Assembly (NCBI RefSeq): GCF_001411555.2 | Contig: NC_049901.1 | Span: forward strand, 41,324,964 to 41,388,963 | Origin: Juglans regia | Taxonomy: Eukaryota > Streptophyta > Magnoliopsida > Fagales > Juglandaceae | Length of the DNA: 64,000 nt | Direction: 5' to 3' | Shown here: positions 13,401-25,600 of the stretch, one piece after another | How positions within the stretch are numbered: position 1 is the stretch's first letter | How the letters are laid out: each line of letters opens with the position of its first letter | Translations under genes and position numbers: made by a program | Notes under the pieces: generated by a model | Database searches by the model: none | Told to the model about the DNA's origin: nothing | What the model saw: only the letters and a program-made list of their open reading frames with translations

Positions 13401-16400
13401 TTAATGCACATAGAAATTTATTTCTAATAATTTACTTGATCCAAGTCTAATAAAGTTTAAGAAAGAGTTGTTCCATACTTGGTCCTTGCGAAATGTTGAA
13501 CCCCGTGGAGCTTCTTTCACATACTCTTCCATGGCTTGTAGAAATGATGCAGGTGGCTTCATTGAATAAAGTAGTTCACTTAATAACAAAAATATTTAAA
13601 ACAAAAAAAGGGGAGAAAAAAATCCAAGACAGCTACTCCAGAAGAAAACACAAGTAAGACATCAAACCTGCTCGATCTTAATAAACTTCTCCCCACGGCC
13701 AATATCAAAACTTCTACATGTTTCATAAAATTCTGATAGTCGATCAGCCTGAAAAATACACAATATGTAAAAATGACATAAGTAAATTCCTTCCCTTACA
13801 AACACTGAGCAGCAGTCTAGACCAGGGCAAAGATTCCAAAAAAACAATGTTACCTGCTGCCCCGCCCTCCCGTATATATCAAGCGCCCTCATAGCATCAT
13901 GGCGTTGCATCTCAAAGAACTGTCATGATTAAGAGTATCATAAGGACATTTCTGAATAACCCAATTTCTTATTTAACAAGCAAAGATCAGACCCAACCTT
14001 GTCAACCAAATTGACCGTGCCATCACTAATAGCTTGATAAATTTTTATGCTTTCTGAAGCCACCTATTTAAGTGATAAGGAAATGAGAATCAAATCAAAT
14101 TGATTAATGAAAAATACTAAAGGAAAGAAAAATGGTAACACTTTTCACCCACCATTGAAAGTGCTAACTGAATGACGAAGTTATGAATTGCTGCCCCTTG
14201 TGGCTGCACAAATTTTCATCATCATTCCCCATTAGAAGAATAAAAGATCATGTTAACTTACCCTAGAAGTCCCATGATAATGACACCCAATATATTAATA
14301 AAATCTTACTTACAGCTGACATGAGCTGACATCCATCATTTGCATTTTAACAAACAGTCACCATTACGTAGGGCACAAAACCAATTATCTTGAATTGATT
14401 GAGCTAAATTACCTGGCAACCAAGCACACGAAAAAGTAGCTGTTGTAATGCTGGCAACTGATCAAGCAGTTCAGCAGTTTCCAGATCTTTCGTCCTCTGC
14501 CAAAAATGCATCTATCAGTCCTCCAAACTCACCAAAAGATCACCAAACTATAGTTTCACAGGATAAATACAATGCAAGGGAGCAAATAATGGAAATAAAC
14601 TTCTGAGAAGATCCTTCAAAATATATAAATGTGTGCCCAAAGTTATGAAGGAAAGTTAAGAGTAAGGAGGACAAAACAGAACAACATGCAACAATGGGTG
14701 AGATAGGTTATACTAAGGGATAACTCAACCACTGGCAGAGGCAATATTGTTGATGTTTTTCTGAGAAAGACGAGGGAAAGTAAAAGAGCATGCCCATCAA
14801 GTAATTCCCTACCTATTGCCAGTGTTTCACTCTAAAACGAGAAAAAAGAATAATGCCACGGGAGGGGGGGGTTCAATCAATATTTCATCATTTTGGATCT
14901 ACTATTTTGGAGAGGGGTCACATCCTTGATTAGCTTCATCAGAGATTATCCTATTAAAGCATATCAAAACGCTGTGGTCACCAGGTCTTGAATTGTAAAA
15001 ATTGTTAACATCCAGATGGAAAGTAGCAATTGCTTTCCTAAAGCGAAATGAAAGTGACATTAAAAAGAAATACCATAATAAAGAAACAAAATTCTTACAG
15101 GGCGATCTGTCTCAATGTCATACTTCAACACACGAAAGCATTCCAGCCTCTCTTCCAAAAATAAGGCATACATACGGACCCAAGCAGAATAATCCCATGC
15201 TGGGGAGCAGATGAAAACAATCTCATAAACAAACAACCCAATTTCTCAATAGACAAATGTTTTCACATAACAAATAATAGAGGAGTGAGAATTGGTACCA
15301 TTAGGACTCGAGTCATCTTTGAAATGAGACATGTTAAGCATATGGCTTCTGCTTCTTCCATAATTAATAAGTTCTTCATGAAATGTAGGGTCCACTTCCC
15401 TCAGAGCACGATGAATTACAATTAAAGTTTTCAAAGCAACCTAAAAAAGCAATTCTGTCAACCAAACTTTAACAACAAGCATACAGAAAACAGTTTTGCT
15501 TGAGCCAAGAATCGTTCATTATATATGTATGTATGTATGTATATAGCTAACCCATGACCATCAATTTAACCACATGACCAACAAATATTAATCCCGCTGT
15601 CTCTTTGTGTATCATAGTAAATCAATCTTCTAAGAAAATGACATTTGATGCATTGTCTTTAAATAGAAGTTACTAGTCTCCATAACTACAGTACTTAATT
15701 CAAATCAGTGTTACTTACAATATAAAATCAAAACCAATTTTGGTCAGGTTCCTGGCACCCTAATGCAAACGTTGCCTAGAGCCTAGGCACAAGCATGCAC
15801 TTGATTGAAGTAAAACGCACATTTTTCAATATGTTATGTATAATAACAAAATATTCATAAAATAAAATTTAAAAACAGAAAGTTTAAAAAAAAAAAAAAA
15901 GATTGTATTATATATTAGTTATTAACTCAATTTGCTAAGAGTATCATACAACATGACAATCACGTGATAAACTAATTACATAAAATTTAAACATTACAAA
16001 ATTGTTTTTTTTTTTTAAAAGTACATTGTAGAATCAAAGTATATTGAAAATGCAATGACCAAAGAAGCACAAAAATTGTAGGTATTGACTTCTATAGTAA
16101 CAAATTTTTTTATAAGTAATATTTCCACCATTATTTTCATCAAAAGATTTGTAACCCTCGTCATCTTCCTCGTTTACTTCATCTAAATTAATGGTCCAGA
16201 CAAAGACTAATAATTAAAACAGACATTTTTATATATTTTTCAAAAGAAAAAACAGAACTACAAAAATGTGCTTCTTTTGCTTTAAGCTCACAAAAAATGC
16301 CAAAATTTGTAAATGCGCTTTGCTTTTAGCAAGTTAAGCACTTTGGCCGGGGATAAGGTTTGCTGTGAACAGTTACTAAAACTTCTAATGCATACAATAC

Positions 16401-17079
16401 AGCCACTACGTCTATTGAAGGGTTCCTAAAATTATTATTTATCACATTCAGAAACTAACATTCAAGAACTACAGTGTATAGCATGATGGGGTAATGTTTG
16501 ATTGCTTGAAGGTTTGACTCTATGCTCATCCATCTCGTCATGAAGTGTCATTAAGGTGATGTACATACCGCCCAATTATGTGTCCTTGATAGCCGTCTGG
16601 CAAGAGCATGGATGCAATACGCAACATCAGCCCGAGGTCGTGTGGCTGAAATAGCAGAAAATATAGCTGCAAAGGTAAACATAAATAAATTGTATCAGAT
16701 ACCCCATGCAAAAACCTTCTATATGTAGATCACCAACAGTATAACTGCATAATCGATAAAAAAAAAATAAACTAGAGACCACGGATCCCATTTTGAATAT
16801 AGAACAATAGAGAGCAACAACCTCTAATGTGCTTTTCCTTCGTCGGGCGCTCAACATGGTTGGTGGCTTTAACTATAGCAATGTCCAATTCCTACAACGT
16901 TTTATACCACGAAGAGATACTAAGATAAATACACGGTTAAGAGGACCCAGGAAAAACAGCTACATGTAGATTAAGCATACCTTGTAATCACTGTTGACTT
17001 TAGCCAAGGAAACCGTGGTGGTGTCCTTGAGGGCCCCAAGTGCTTTTCTCAAGCTATTCTGCGAACCCGCTCCAGACAT
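9868..17079 (-). CDS. ANTH-domain clathrin assembly protein (AP180/CALM-like, At5g35200 type)
   Basis: Coding exons (5' to 3'): 17079-16981, 16891-16822, 16666-16569, 15440-15299, 15199-15099, 14496-14413, 14203-14153, 14063-13998, 13919-13854, 13748-13668, 13556-13479, 11244-11095, 10910-10835, 10553-10441, 10230-9868. All junctions are GT-AG and in phase, giving 545 residues. The start [20 protein letters not shown] matches the family N-terminus. An ANTH domain covers roughly residues 25-300. The phosphoinositide-binding pattern of CALM proteins is visible at residues 41-54 (K41, K51, K53, H54). The tail is unstructured: a Pro-rich stretch (~340-355), DLL at 360-362 (clathrin-box-like), DPF at 470-472, a Gln/Met-rich run, and NPF at 516-518 (EH-domain ligand). 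Family knowledge: such adaptors bind PIP2 membranes, clathrin and cargo SNAREs during endocytosis and at the trans-Golgi. Orthology to At5g35200 is from remembered similarity along the whole length. The 2.2-kb intron 11 (11245...13478 direction) holds LINE debris. Confidence 0.95.
10367..10400. repeat. Compound (TG)n(AG)n microsatellite
   Basis: Alternating TG then AG repeats inside intron 14 of the ANTH gene, about 40 bp past the splice donor of exon 14. Likely length-polymorphic. Confidence 0.9.
12235..12780 (+). mobile_element. LINE 3' fragment with zf-RVT domain, in ANTH intron 11
   Basis: From about 12262 the plus strand reads as the C-terminus of a plant non-LTR retrotransposon ORF2: [13 protein letters not shown], then [17 protein letters not shown] (the Cys/His cluster of the zf-RVT domain), [12 protein letters not shown] and the [15 protein letters not shown] block. 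A stop follows at 12535, and the 3' UTR-like part (CTTGTATATGTCTCGTGTACTTGG) runs to about 12780. It is truncated at the 5' end and antisense to the host gene. The bases at 12235-12258 look like the left end of a Tourist-like MITE (GCATTTGGATAGTGAGGTGA). A second member of the same LINE family lies at 34143-34619. Confidence 0.8.
12766..13002 (-). pseudogene. Unrecognised coding-like remnant in ANTH intron 11
   Basis: A 78-codon minus-strand frame (host-gene sense) with protein-like composition: [20 protein letters not shown], then [16 protein letters not shown]. Upstream the frame continues with protein-like residues ([12 protein letters not shown]) beyond a stop, as expected for a decayed exon or captured gene fragment. 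I do not recognise the family. It is not part of the ANTH protein, whose exons 11 and 12 join in frame across it. Confidence 0.3.
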
Positions 17080-17690
17080 TCTCTCTCTCTCAACCCTGAA
17101 TTCTACAATAAATCCCAACAACTTAATCTGGGCTTCACTCCCCAAAAACCAAATATGAAGACATCAAACACAAACATACTCCAAAGTTTAATATTCCCAA
17201 AACTCCAATGTTGTTAATTCAGAAATAGGATTTTAACACTCTACTTAGATCCAACAGAGATAGAAAGTTCATCGGCGACTACTTAATGTATTAACACTAA
17301 AATTCAAGAGTTATCCCATTTAAAAATGATATACTATTTATTTACACAAAGAAGCTTTCAAATTTATAGATGAGAGTTAAACAAAAATTCAGGGCAGAAG
17401 GTCACCAACAACAAATTTGTTAAATGAGATGTTAAAAGAAACGATTGCATAACAGAACAACAAGAACGCGAGGCGACAAAAGCGAAAAAGTTTGATTCTA
17501 TAAACAAGACAAGAACGGAACAGAAAAAGCGATAATCATCAAAGATCTGAAAAGACAAGAACGGAACAGCAAAAGAGCACGGAATCCGAGCAAGAACTCA
17601 ACAATCAAGTGAATGGTTTAAGCACGAAAATCTCGACAAAGAGAATATAGAACCAAAGAGAGACGTGGAGATCAGAGAGCTCGAATTTAC

Positions 17691-17810
17691 CAGTACGTGA
17701 ACCAACCAGAGAGAGAGAGAGAAGGGTAGATAGAGCGAGAAAGAAGAATTCACGAAGAGAGATGAAGAGTTGAAGACTGGCCTGTGTGCCTGGCAACCAG
17801 AGAAAAGTCG
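17691..17810 (-). promoter_or_regulatory. Probable 5' non-coding exon and GA/CT tract of the ANTH gene
   Basis: A consensus donor (CTG|GTAAATT on the minus strand) at 17691/17690 and acceptors at 17103-17104 or 17096-17097, just upstream of the start codon, suggest a 5' UTR intron of about 590 bp. The exon carries a (GA)n tract on the plus strand around 17709-17724, which would be CT-rich in the transcript. The transcription start is not determined. Confidence 0.5.
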
Positions 17811-20253
17811 AAGGGAAAATGAGTTGGGTTTTGGTTGGGTCGTCGCCGTCTAATTACACTGTTTTGTTAATCTACTACGACTAGTCGACTACTACTTTTT
17901 TTTTTTTTTTTTTTAAAGAATTTCCGTCTGTCTCTCGGTCTGTGTCTGTGTCAGAGAATACGGCAATGGAAAGAACTTGTACCGCGCCCACCCCAGGGTT
18001 AAAGCGGGATTTGATTCTCTGCAGTGTCTTTAAGCTTTGCTCTTATTCTATTCTCCCCTTGGAATTCGCCACGTGTCTTTCTTATATCCTACCTGTCTAG
18101 ATATTTTTAGAAACAAAATTTCATTAATACAAAAAAATAATAATAAAAAAAACACACACACACAAATAACTATTAAAAAACAGAAAAAATTGATACGAGT
18201 CCATATTCTCAACCGTACTCAAAATAAAATTACTATAAAAAGTAATTTATAATACAATACCACTAAAAAATTATGAAATTATAACAAAAAAACGTGTATA
18301 TTAATGCATTGAATTTACGTGCTTTGACATAACACATCCACATCATCTAAATCTTAAAAAAATGGAACAATAATTGATCTTTCTTTCAATAAAAAAGAGT
18401 GAGGGGTCTATATCATTTGAAAAGAAAAGATAATCTTTTAAGATATTATCTTGAATTGGACAACGAGCAGGTTCTGCATTTAATTAAGATTAGAGCATAG
18501 TTTAAACATACTATCTAAAAATCAAATCCAATGACCTTAAGTGATGGATCAAAAGATGGATAAGTTGATGGAGAAGGCACGCATGGTGGTCTTCGAAGAT
18601 TGGATACAAATAAATTGAAAGTTTTAAACTTTGACTAAAAGAAAAAGAGAAAAAAATAATGTAGGAAGAGATGATGGATACACATATAATATTGTTAATG
18701 AGTATGATGTCATCTTTGTGCATTAAGGAAAACAAAGAGGACAAGTGTAATAGGGCTAATATAAGAGCTAATATATCGAAGTGAAATAAATAAAAAAAAA
18801 AAAAGCTTAAGCAATTTGATATAAGAGCTATTAATAGGGTAGAAATATTTGATGTAGATCGAACGGTGAATATGATGTCGGTGTCTTGAGAAAACAGATG
18901 ATGCATGTGTAGGAGATCCATTCTCCTTAAACAGTAAATAGAATTTAGAAACACACTTTCGACTATATTGATTGAAGAAAGAATACTGCTTCGTCTTGGC
19001 GAGAGAGAGAGAGAGAGAGAAGTTGCTTAGAAACAATGCTGCCAGCTGGCTGAAGCCACCCAGTTTTGAATTTACCTATCATTCTGCCCTCGGTTTCTCA
19101 TCAAACTACAGAGCTGCCCCTTACCAATTCCCGAAGAGAAGTTGGTCGGCCCCTCTACTTTAGTTAATGAATGAGTCCACTTGGAATTTAATATTTTAGC
19201 AAAATTGCCATGGTGGGCGGCCGGATGCATTGATAATCATCCTCTTAAATTATTAAAAAAACTATTGGGCACCTCATTTTTCCTTCAAAAAATTCTAAAT
19301 TATTCCTAATAGTTTCAAGAAGACAATACAATTATATTAAAATATAAATTAAAAGAAAATTGACTCAATAAAAATAATTTAAAAAAAATATTGTATAATT
19401 TAAAAAAAAATAGCAAAATAATTGAAAGATTGCATGCAACATAGAAAATTAGCTTTTTCAAAAGTTTAATATTATGAGAAATTATATTTATAGTTATAAA
19501 GTGTATATTTTTTTAAAAAAATTAATAAATATGAGATCTATATAAATAATTTAATTTTTTAATAGTTAATCTTTTTTTTTTAAATAAGCGATGCTTGCAC
19601 AACTTAAAACTGTATTCTTTCATAAACATGTCGGATGAAAACATGAAAAATTGATATATTAATTAATGATATATATTGATAAATTTAAGAATTTCAAGAG
19701 TTGATATATGGATGAGTTAAAATTATAAAAAAATAAAATTTAAATGATGATTATCTACAAAGTTTATGTATATATTTATAAATAAATAAAAAACATAATT
19801 TTTGAATAATGAATATAATTTACTCGGAATTATTTTATAGGCTTTGATTTAGTTTGTAATATATGATAGATCCAAGGGTATTTTATCAAGGACATTACGT
19901 CACAGCTATGCGCCACGTGGAACGTGAAACTAACGTGTCAACAGTTTTGGCCATGCGAATCACACACCCTTCCAAATCACAACTCACACCCACAAAACAT
20001 AATGGTGGGGGCCACTGATGTAGTTGGGATCACTTCTATATATTTAGCTTAAATTATTATTTATGTGTTGTACATATGTGACACGTTGATTAAATGAGTC
20101 TGACCTACTACGAAAATAATTATATTCGAAGGTCTTTATTTATACATATATATATATATATAGTGTAAAAATCTTTAAATAATATTGTTCTAATTTAAAA
20201 CGCCAAACAAACGCAATGAAGTCATTTAGGATTAGAAAATATCTAACTTATTA
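17811..20253. other. Intergenic between the ANTH gene promoter and MITE copy 4
   Basis: AT-rich with a poly-T run (17896-17914), a (GA)n run at 19000-19020 and a (TA)n run near 20147-20162. Minus-strand frames at 18511-18954 and 18710-19036 overlap each other and are low-complexity, Ser/Leu/Ile-rich. A small promoter-like block with CACGTG-type G-box cores (CCACGTG at 19913-19919 and 18069-18074) is visible. No gene is supported. Confidence 0.5.
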
Positions 20254-20450
20254 GCACTGTTTGGATTCAGATATAAATTGAGGTGATTTTAAATGAGTTA
20301 AATAAAATATTATTAGAATATTATTTTTTAATATTATTATTATTTTAAGATTTGAAAAAGTTAAATTGTTTAATTATATTTTACGTGAAAATTTAAAAAA
20401 ATTATAATGATGAGATAAAATAAGATGAGTTGAGACGAAATAAAAGAATC
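20254..20450. mobile_element. Tourist-like MITE, copy 4
   Basis: Starts GCACTGTTTGGATTC after TTA. It contains the ATTATTAGAATATTATTTTT and AAATTATAATGATGAGAT blocks of the family. The right end is degraded. Confidence 0.65.
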
Positions 20451-20929
20451 AAAGATATATATTTTTTTATATTCATAAATGTGGGACTCATATGAAAAAC
20501 TTTACTTTTAGGATGGGTTCTACTGGATTTTAAAAGGAAAATGATACTCATACAACCATTTCATAATCTTTTTACACAATCATGTTTTTAATTTGGGACA
20601 TTTTTAAAAAATAACTTATAAAAGTAACATTATTTTATAGAAGAATGTCCTCAATAAAAAACAAATTATATAAAGAATTGTAAAAATGATTGTATATATA
20701 TCATTACTTTTTTTAAAATGAGTGAGTGAGACTTGCATCTGTAAGATTATATCTAATAGTAATAGACACGCTACTAAGTATGATATACTTATTATTAAAA
20801 TTAGACCGTCAAAATTATGCTACCTTACTTATATTCACTCCTTTTTTTCTATTTTAGTTGTTGATGTCATATTTCATAGTCTGGACAACTCTACGCTGCT
20901 GAACTCAGCCTGGGTACTGTTGAAATAGA

Positions 20930-21545
20930 GAATGGGGGCTCAGGGTGCCATGGTACCTCCAATGCCTAAATTAGTTGTTGGGATAAAGTGAAAGAGAGAA
21001 ATATTCAATTAGAGAGAGTGATGAATGCAAATATGAAAGAGTCTGAACTCCTCCCACCTGACCAGGGGGATTCTCGAGGTAGAGGTGCTGGATGTGCTGC
21101 TTTGTACTAGGGTTGGGTGTCTCTGCCAACTCCCTGCTGTGCAACAGACCTGATTGCAGCTGTCACTAACACTCCAGGAGGCACGTCATGGCGTGCCAAG
21201 CTCCGGTATGCATTAAATGTGGCGTGGCTCCCTATCATTGTGTGTTCGTCTTTGTCTCATTAAATGTGGTGTGGTTCCAGTCAGGTACATCCATCCCTCT
21301 GACTTGTCCAAATGCCAAGATTCAGGGACAAGGAGTGTCCCTGATTGTCGGCTAGTAGTGGTGTCAGACAATCCGACCCTTTGTCCTCTAGTTTGCGCGC
21401 ATTGCTTGATTGCTCCTCTTCGTGGGCCCCCTGGCCCAACCCAGCTCTTGTCCTCAGGCCTTGTGGACCGAGCCTACTCCACGGGCCCGACCCTGGGGAT
21501 TACTCTCCTCACATTAGTGGTTTTAACTTTTGAGAGTACAATCTC
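20930..21545. other. GC-richer island of unknown origin
   Basis: Base composition changes sharply from the AT-rich surroundings. An ATTAAATGTGGCGTGGCTCC string near 21213 recurs with two changes (…GGTGTGGTTCC) near 21261. Plus-strand frames 21217-21561 and 21345-21533 overlap in different frames and match nothing I recognise. It may be an LTR or 5' region of a retroelement, but no partner copy is in the window. Confidence 0.35.
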
Positions 21546-22641
21546 AATTTGGATAGCTTGAAATGCAAAGCAAGAAAAAAGTTAGAATTTTCCTTCTTGT
21601 TATCAGGGGAGAATTTAACGGTTACAATATGTCTATCACATTGCTTGTTTTGCCATCTATTAACCAAAGAATCTAATCATTTTAATGAAAAAGAAAACAA
21701 AGGGCAAGTCCCCTTCGTCCTTCCACCTCTCAAGGATAGCATCAATTTTTTTGATAAATCTTACTTTTTCTTAATCACTAATTTCTCATATACGCAAAAC
21801 TGACAAGGAGAGATGAACAGAGAAAGGGTCCAATTATCTTAGTTTTATCACCATTCCCATGTTGATATGATTGATTAAACAATATTCAATAGATTCCCAG
21901 CAAAGCCTATGGAAGTTTGTTGGCAAATAATAATAATAATGCAACCTTGTTCATACTGCTGAGATCACCGCGATATTTTTCTGTCTTAAATCTTGTCATC
22001 TCCAGTCATACACTTGTTTATTATAACACGTCTTAAATAACTTATATTTTAATCACATAAATGAAAAAAAAATACAATATAAAATGTCCAATAACATATA
22101 ACCAATAATAGAATGACAATTTATAATTAAAAATAACTTTTTCTCTTATAATAATATTATAGATGAACTTTTCCAAGTCTTTTTACCCCATGGTTTTGGA
22201 GACAAATTTATCAATAAGCCACTGATTCTCTCTCCATTCAAGCAATCTTGTCAAGTTGTCTGTATCAAAAGATAATTTTTTTTCCCCCGGTTCCTTCACA
22301 TGAATGGAAGGAAAAGAGAACAAAACTTGCACTATGATCCGCCAAGAGTCTTTTGGTCTATGATACATTTTCCCTCAGCGTGTGTGTTGACTGTTGAGTT
22401 TACATTTATATATAAAATCATCCCACCTCCCAACCCAAGGAAAAAAAAAATGCAAGAAAGTTGTACATAAACAATATGTTCTTTATTTGTTTTCCCATTG
22501 AAAATTACAAAAACAATAAGTAATAAATGATTGAGAAAATTGATTGAACAAATAAGTAATGTTACAACTACTATACCGCATGACCACTTGCCACTGAATC
22601 CTGTGAAGCGTTTCAAAATTGGGGGGATATCAATGACAGCT
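21546..22641. other. 3' flank and probable 3' UTR of NAA35
   Basis: Downstream of the NAA35 stop codon on the minus strand. No independent gene is visible, and a frame at 22183-22368 has no domain. The polyadenylation site cannot be fixed by eye. Confidence 0.5.
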
Positions 22642-25600
22642 TCAAGATCTCTTGACGACGGCGGTAGCAAAGTAAGGATGGTGGCCAAACTCAAAAGAAA
22701 CCTTTAGTGTACGGTCGAGGGCTCCTACCCGGCAAATGACATTCAAGGCAATGCTATTGTGCTCTGCGACTTGCTCTATCTTTCTGAGTTCAGCCAATTT
22801 TTCAGGGTCATTGGCAAAACTACTCTTGGCCTCCTTTGCAATCCTCTGGGCATCTTTAAAGTAATTATACATGACCAGGGTCTAAGCAGAGTAAGAGAGA
22901 GCATTATTTTCAATATGAGGGAGTATGACAACAGAATGTATAGTGTTAACAAAAAACTTACAGAGAAGCGAGCATATGCTGTCGATTCCTTGAATGAGGG
23001 GTATGAGATGTGATCAGGAACGCAAGCTTTTTGTAACAGTTCAAAGTGCTGAATAAATCTCTGCAAAAGAAGCAATAGATTGTACATGTTAAATTCAAAA
23101 CCATGGAGCCAAGTCAAATGAATAAAGAAGCAAAAGGCAATCAGGCCAACGAGCTAGTTAACGTAAGCAAACTAATGAAACTTTGTCAAGACTAATAGGA
23201 TTAATCAATTTCAAATACAATAATTAGTCCATGTTGTAAAATTCTAGAAGAGGCATCTAAGGAAAGACCAATTGTTTCCTCCATCAAAATCAAGAAGTTT
23301 AAAGGGGTGGAAAGACAATTGAAATGGTCTCAATCAGTTTAATAATGATTGCACCATCATGTTTTCCACTTCCTGCTCTAGACTTACAAGTATACATAAA
23401 ATAGGATTAGAAGCTTCACCTCTTGTTCTGTATTAAAAGGACTTGGACTCTGTACGATCATGTGTTCATTTGCCAAAGCAGCAAGCAGCTGGAAAGATTT
23501 GACTGATGAGTAGAACATTTGACTGGAAAATATTTAAGCAAAACAAAAATACTTAAGAATGTGAAGAATCTATTATCACATCCACCACATAGAATGGCCT
23601 GTCTGATTAAATCAGAAAGACTCCCCATCATAAACCTGTTCAGTGTAACTTATCAAAGAAAACAACCTGTGCAGAGTAAGGTTCTACCGATCGCAATCAC
23701 CATAACCCTTCAGAGGTCAGGACGTCAACTTCTACTCCCATGCACCTTAAAAACATTTCCTAGATGTGGTCATCCACATTCTTATCATTTTTTAATTAAA
23801 GCAGGCAGAATTACCATTGTCAGCCCTTCAACAAGAAACATTTGGCATTGAACAAACAAGACTGCAGGTGGAATTCGGTATTCCCTGCCCATATCCTTCA
23901 GGGAATCTCTTTTTTTCTTTGCCTTTCGTTTACCTGTTCGACAGAAGCACAGGATCACATCAAAGGGTATCAGATACTTGGTAGAAATTTTTCAAGGGAG
24001 ATACAATCACATGCATATAACAATAAAATTTATTCTGCTTCCAGACAGGAAGAGACGGAACATATTCAGAGGGGCCTGCCAAAGAGTAATTGTCAAACTA
24101 CAGATCTTCTCCTAACTATTTGTCAAACTACAGGTCTTCTCTGAACTATTTGTCAAACTCCTTGCCTAACAAAAAATATACAGTAGTTTAAATGTATGTA
24201 TACACAAATCTGTTCTACATCCTCATTTTTAAGGGGGGAGAAAATCTGGGCCTTGTGCATCTTGGTTCATCAAATAATGTAAGTTTCTTATGAAGTATCA
24301 AGTGACAATATAACAAGCATACTTACTAGTGTCATTCCTCGTTGCCATCTTAAGATGTGTTTTCTCTGCAAGCTTGATCAAGACAACATAAATATACCAA
24401 TATACCATGCAATATTCACTTGGGGAATAGAGCTCCAACTCAAAACCCAAAATAAGAAAACGGGAAGCTATCCAGTATGTTTGCTCCTCTACCCAAAGGA
24501 GGATATGCTGGAATATTTTCACACATATATTCTGCAAAACCAAAATCAATTTTAATTGAAAATAGATCCTTCTGTTGAAAGCATCAGCATTTAATAATAC
24601 TTAACAAAGTTATAAAGAATGAGAATCTTCCCTAAACAAGCAGACAAAGTTAGACACATGGCAGACTGACATACCTCGTCATCTGGAATGCTCGAGACCT
24701 CCCCAAAATCTTTTCGAAACACCAGCTCTAGCTGTTTGCCACAAAAGAGAGAACATAGATAAATTAACTGCCAAGCATGATACCTCTTGTAGAGCAAACA
24801 CAATATTCATAACTTAAATAAAAAAAACTAGCAGCACAAGTCTTGCAAAAGGTTAGAACTACCTTAACACAGAATTCATATTTGCTCCTAACAGATACAT
24901 GATATTTTGAACCATACAAGTAAATATACTAGTTTTTTTCACAAGTGCATACTATATAGCTTGGATGACTAAATATCATTGATCTAAATGCGGACAGCTC
25001 AAATATCAATTAAGTTATTTAAATATATCATTTTCCACGGTAAAAATGATTTTTTGAGGACATTTGACTGAACAAGAACGACAATATGATAACTCACAAG
25101 ACATCAAAATAAGAGACATACCTGTACATAGATAACACGCCAATCTTGAAGCATTTTCCCCAGCTTACGCCGTTGCCATGCAGCATTTGTACATAGAATT
25201 TTGAGCATATTGATCACTAACTGTTTAAGTAATGGCAACGCATATATTAGATGAATTCCCTCCTCAAAAAACCAGAAGGATACTAAAAGCTGTTCCCCAA
25301 ACTCAGCTGCACACAGGCCAAGTGACAACCTAAGTATCATTTACAATGTCTTCTGGCCAAGCCATTAATTTCGATTAATAACAATAATATCCTCATGACA
25401 AAGCTTTATTTTTTCTGTGTATTTGATATATAACTTCTCGATAATAGAGCTTTCAATTACCATGCCCTAGATTATGGAGACAACCCAAACTGGCAAATAG
25501 CATAGCTAAATGAGATGGAATTATTATTACTAAATGACTTTGGAATAGACAGCGAAGGCACACATAATTATACCAAAATATCACATTGCCTTCACCTGTC

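Noticed and set aside
18511..19036. Overlapping 147- and 108-codon minus-strand frames
   Set aside because: They share the same DNA in two frames, are Ser/Leu/Ile/Phe-rich by composition and have no domain or splice context.
21217..21561. 114-codon plus-strand frame in the GC-rich island
   Set aside because: A second frame overlaps it, no family is recognisable, and length is expected from the local GC content.
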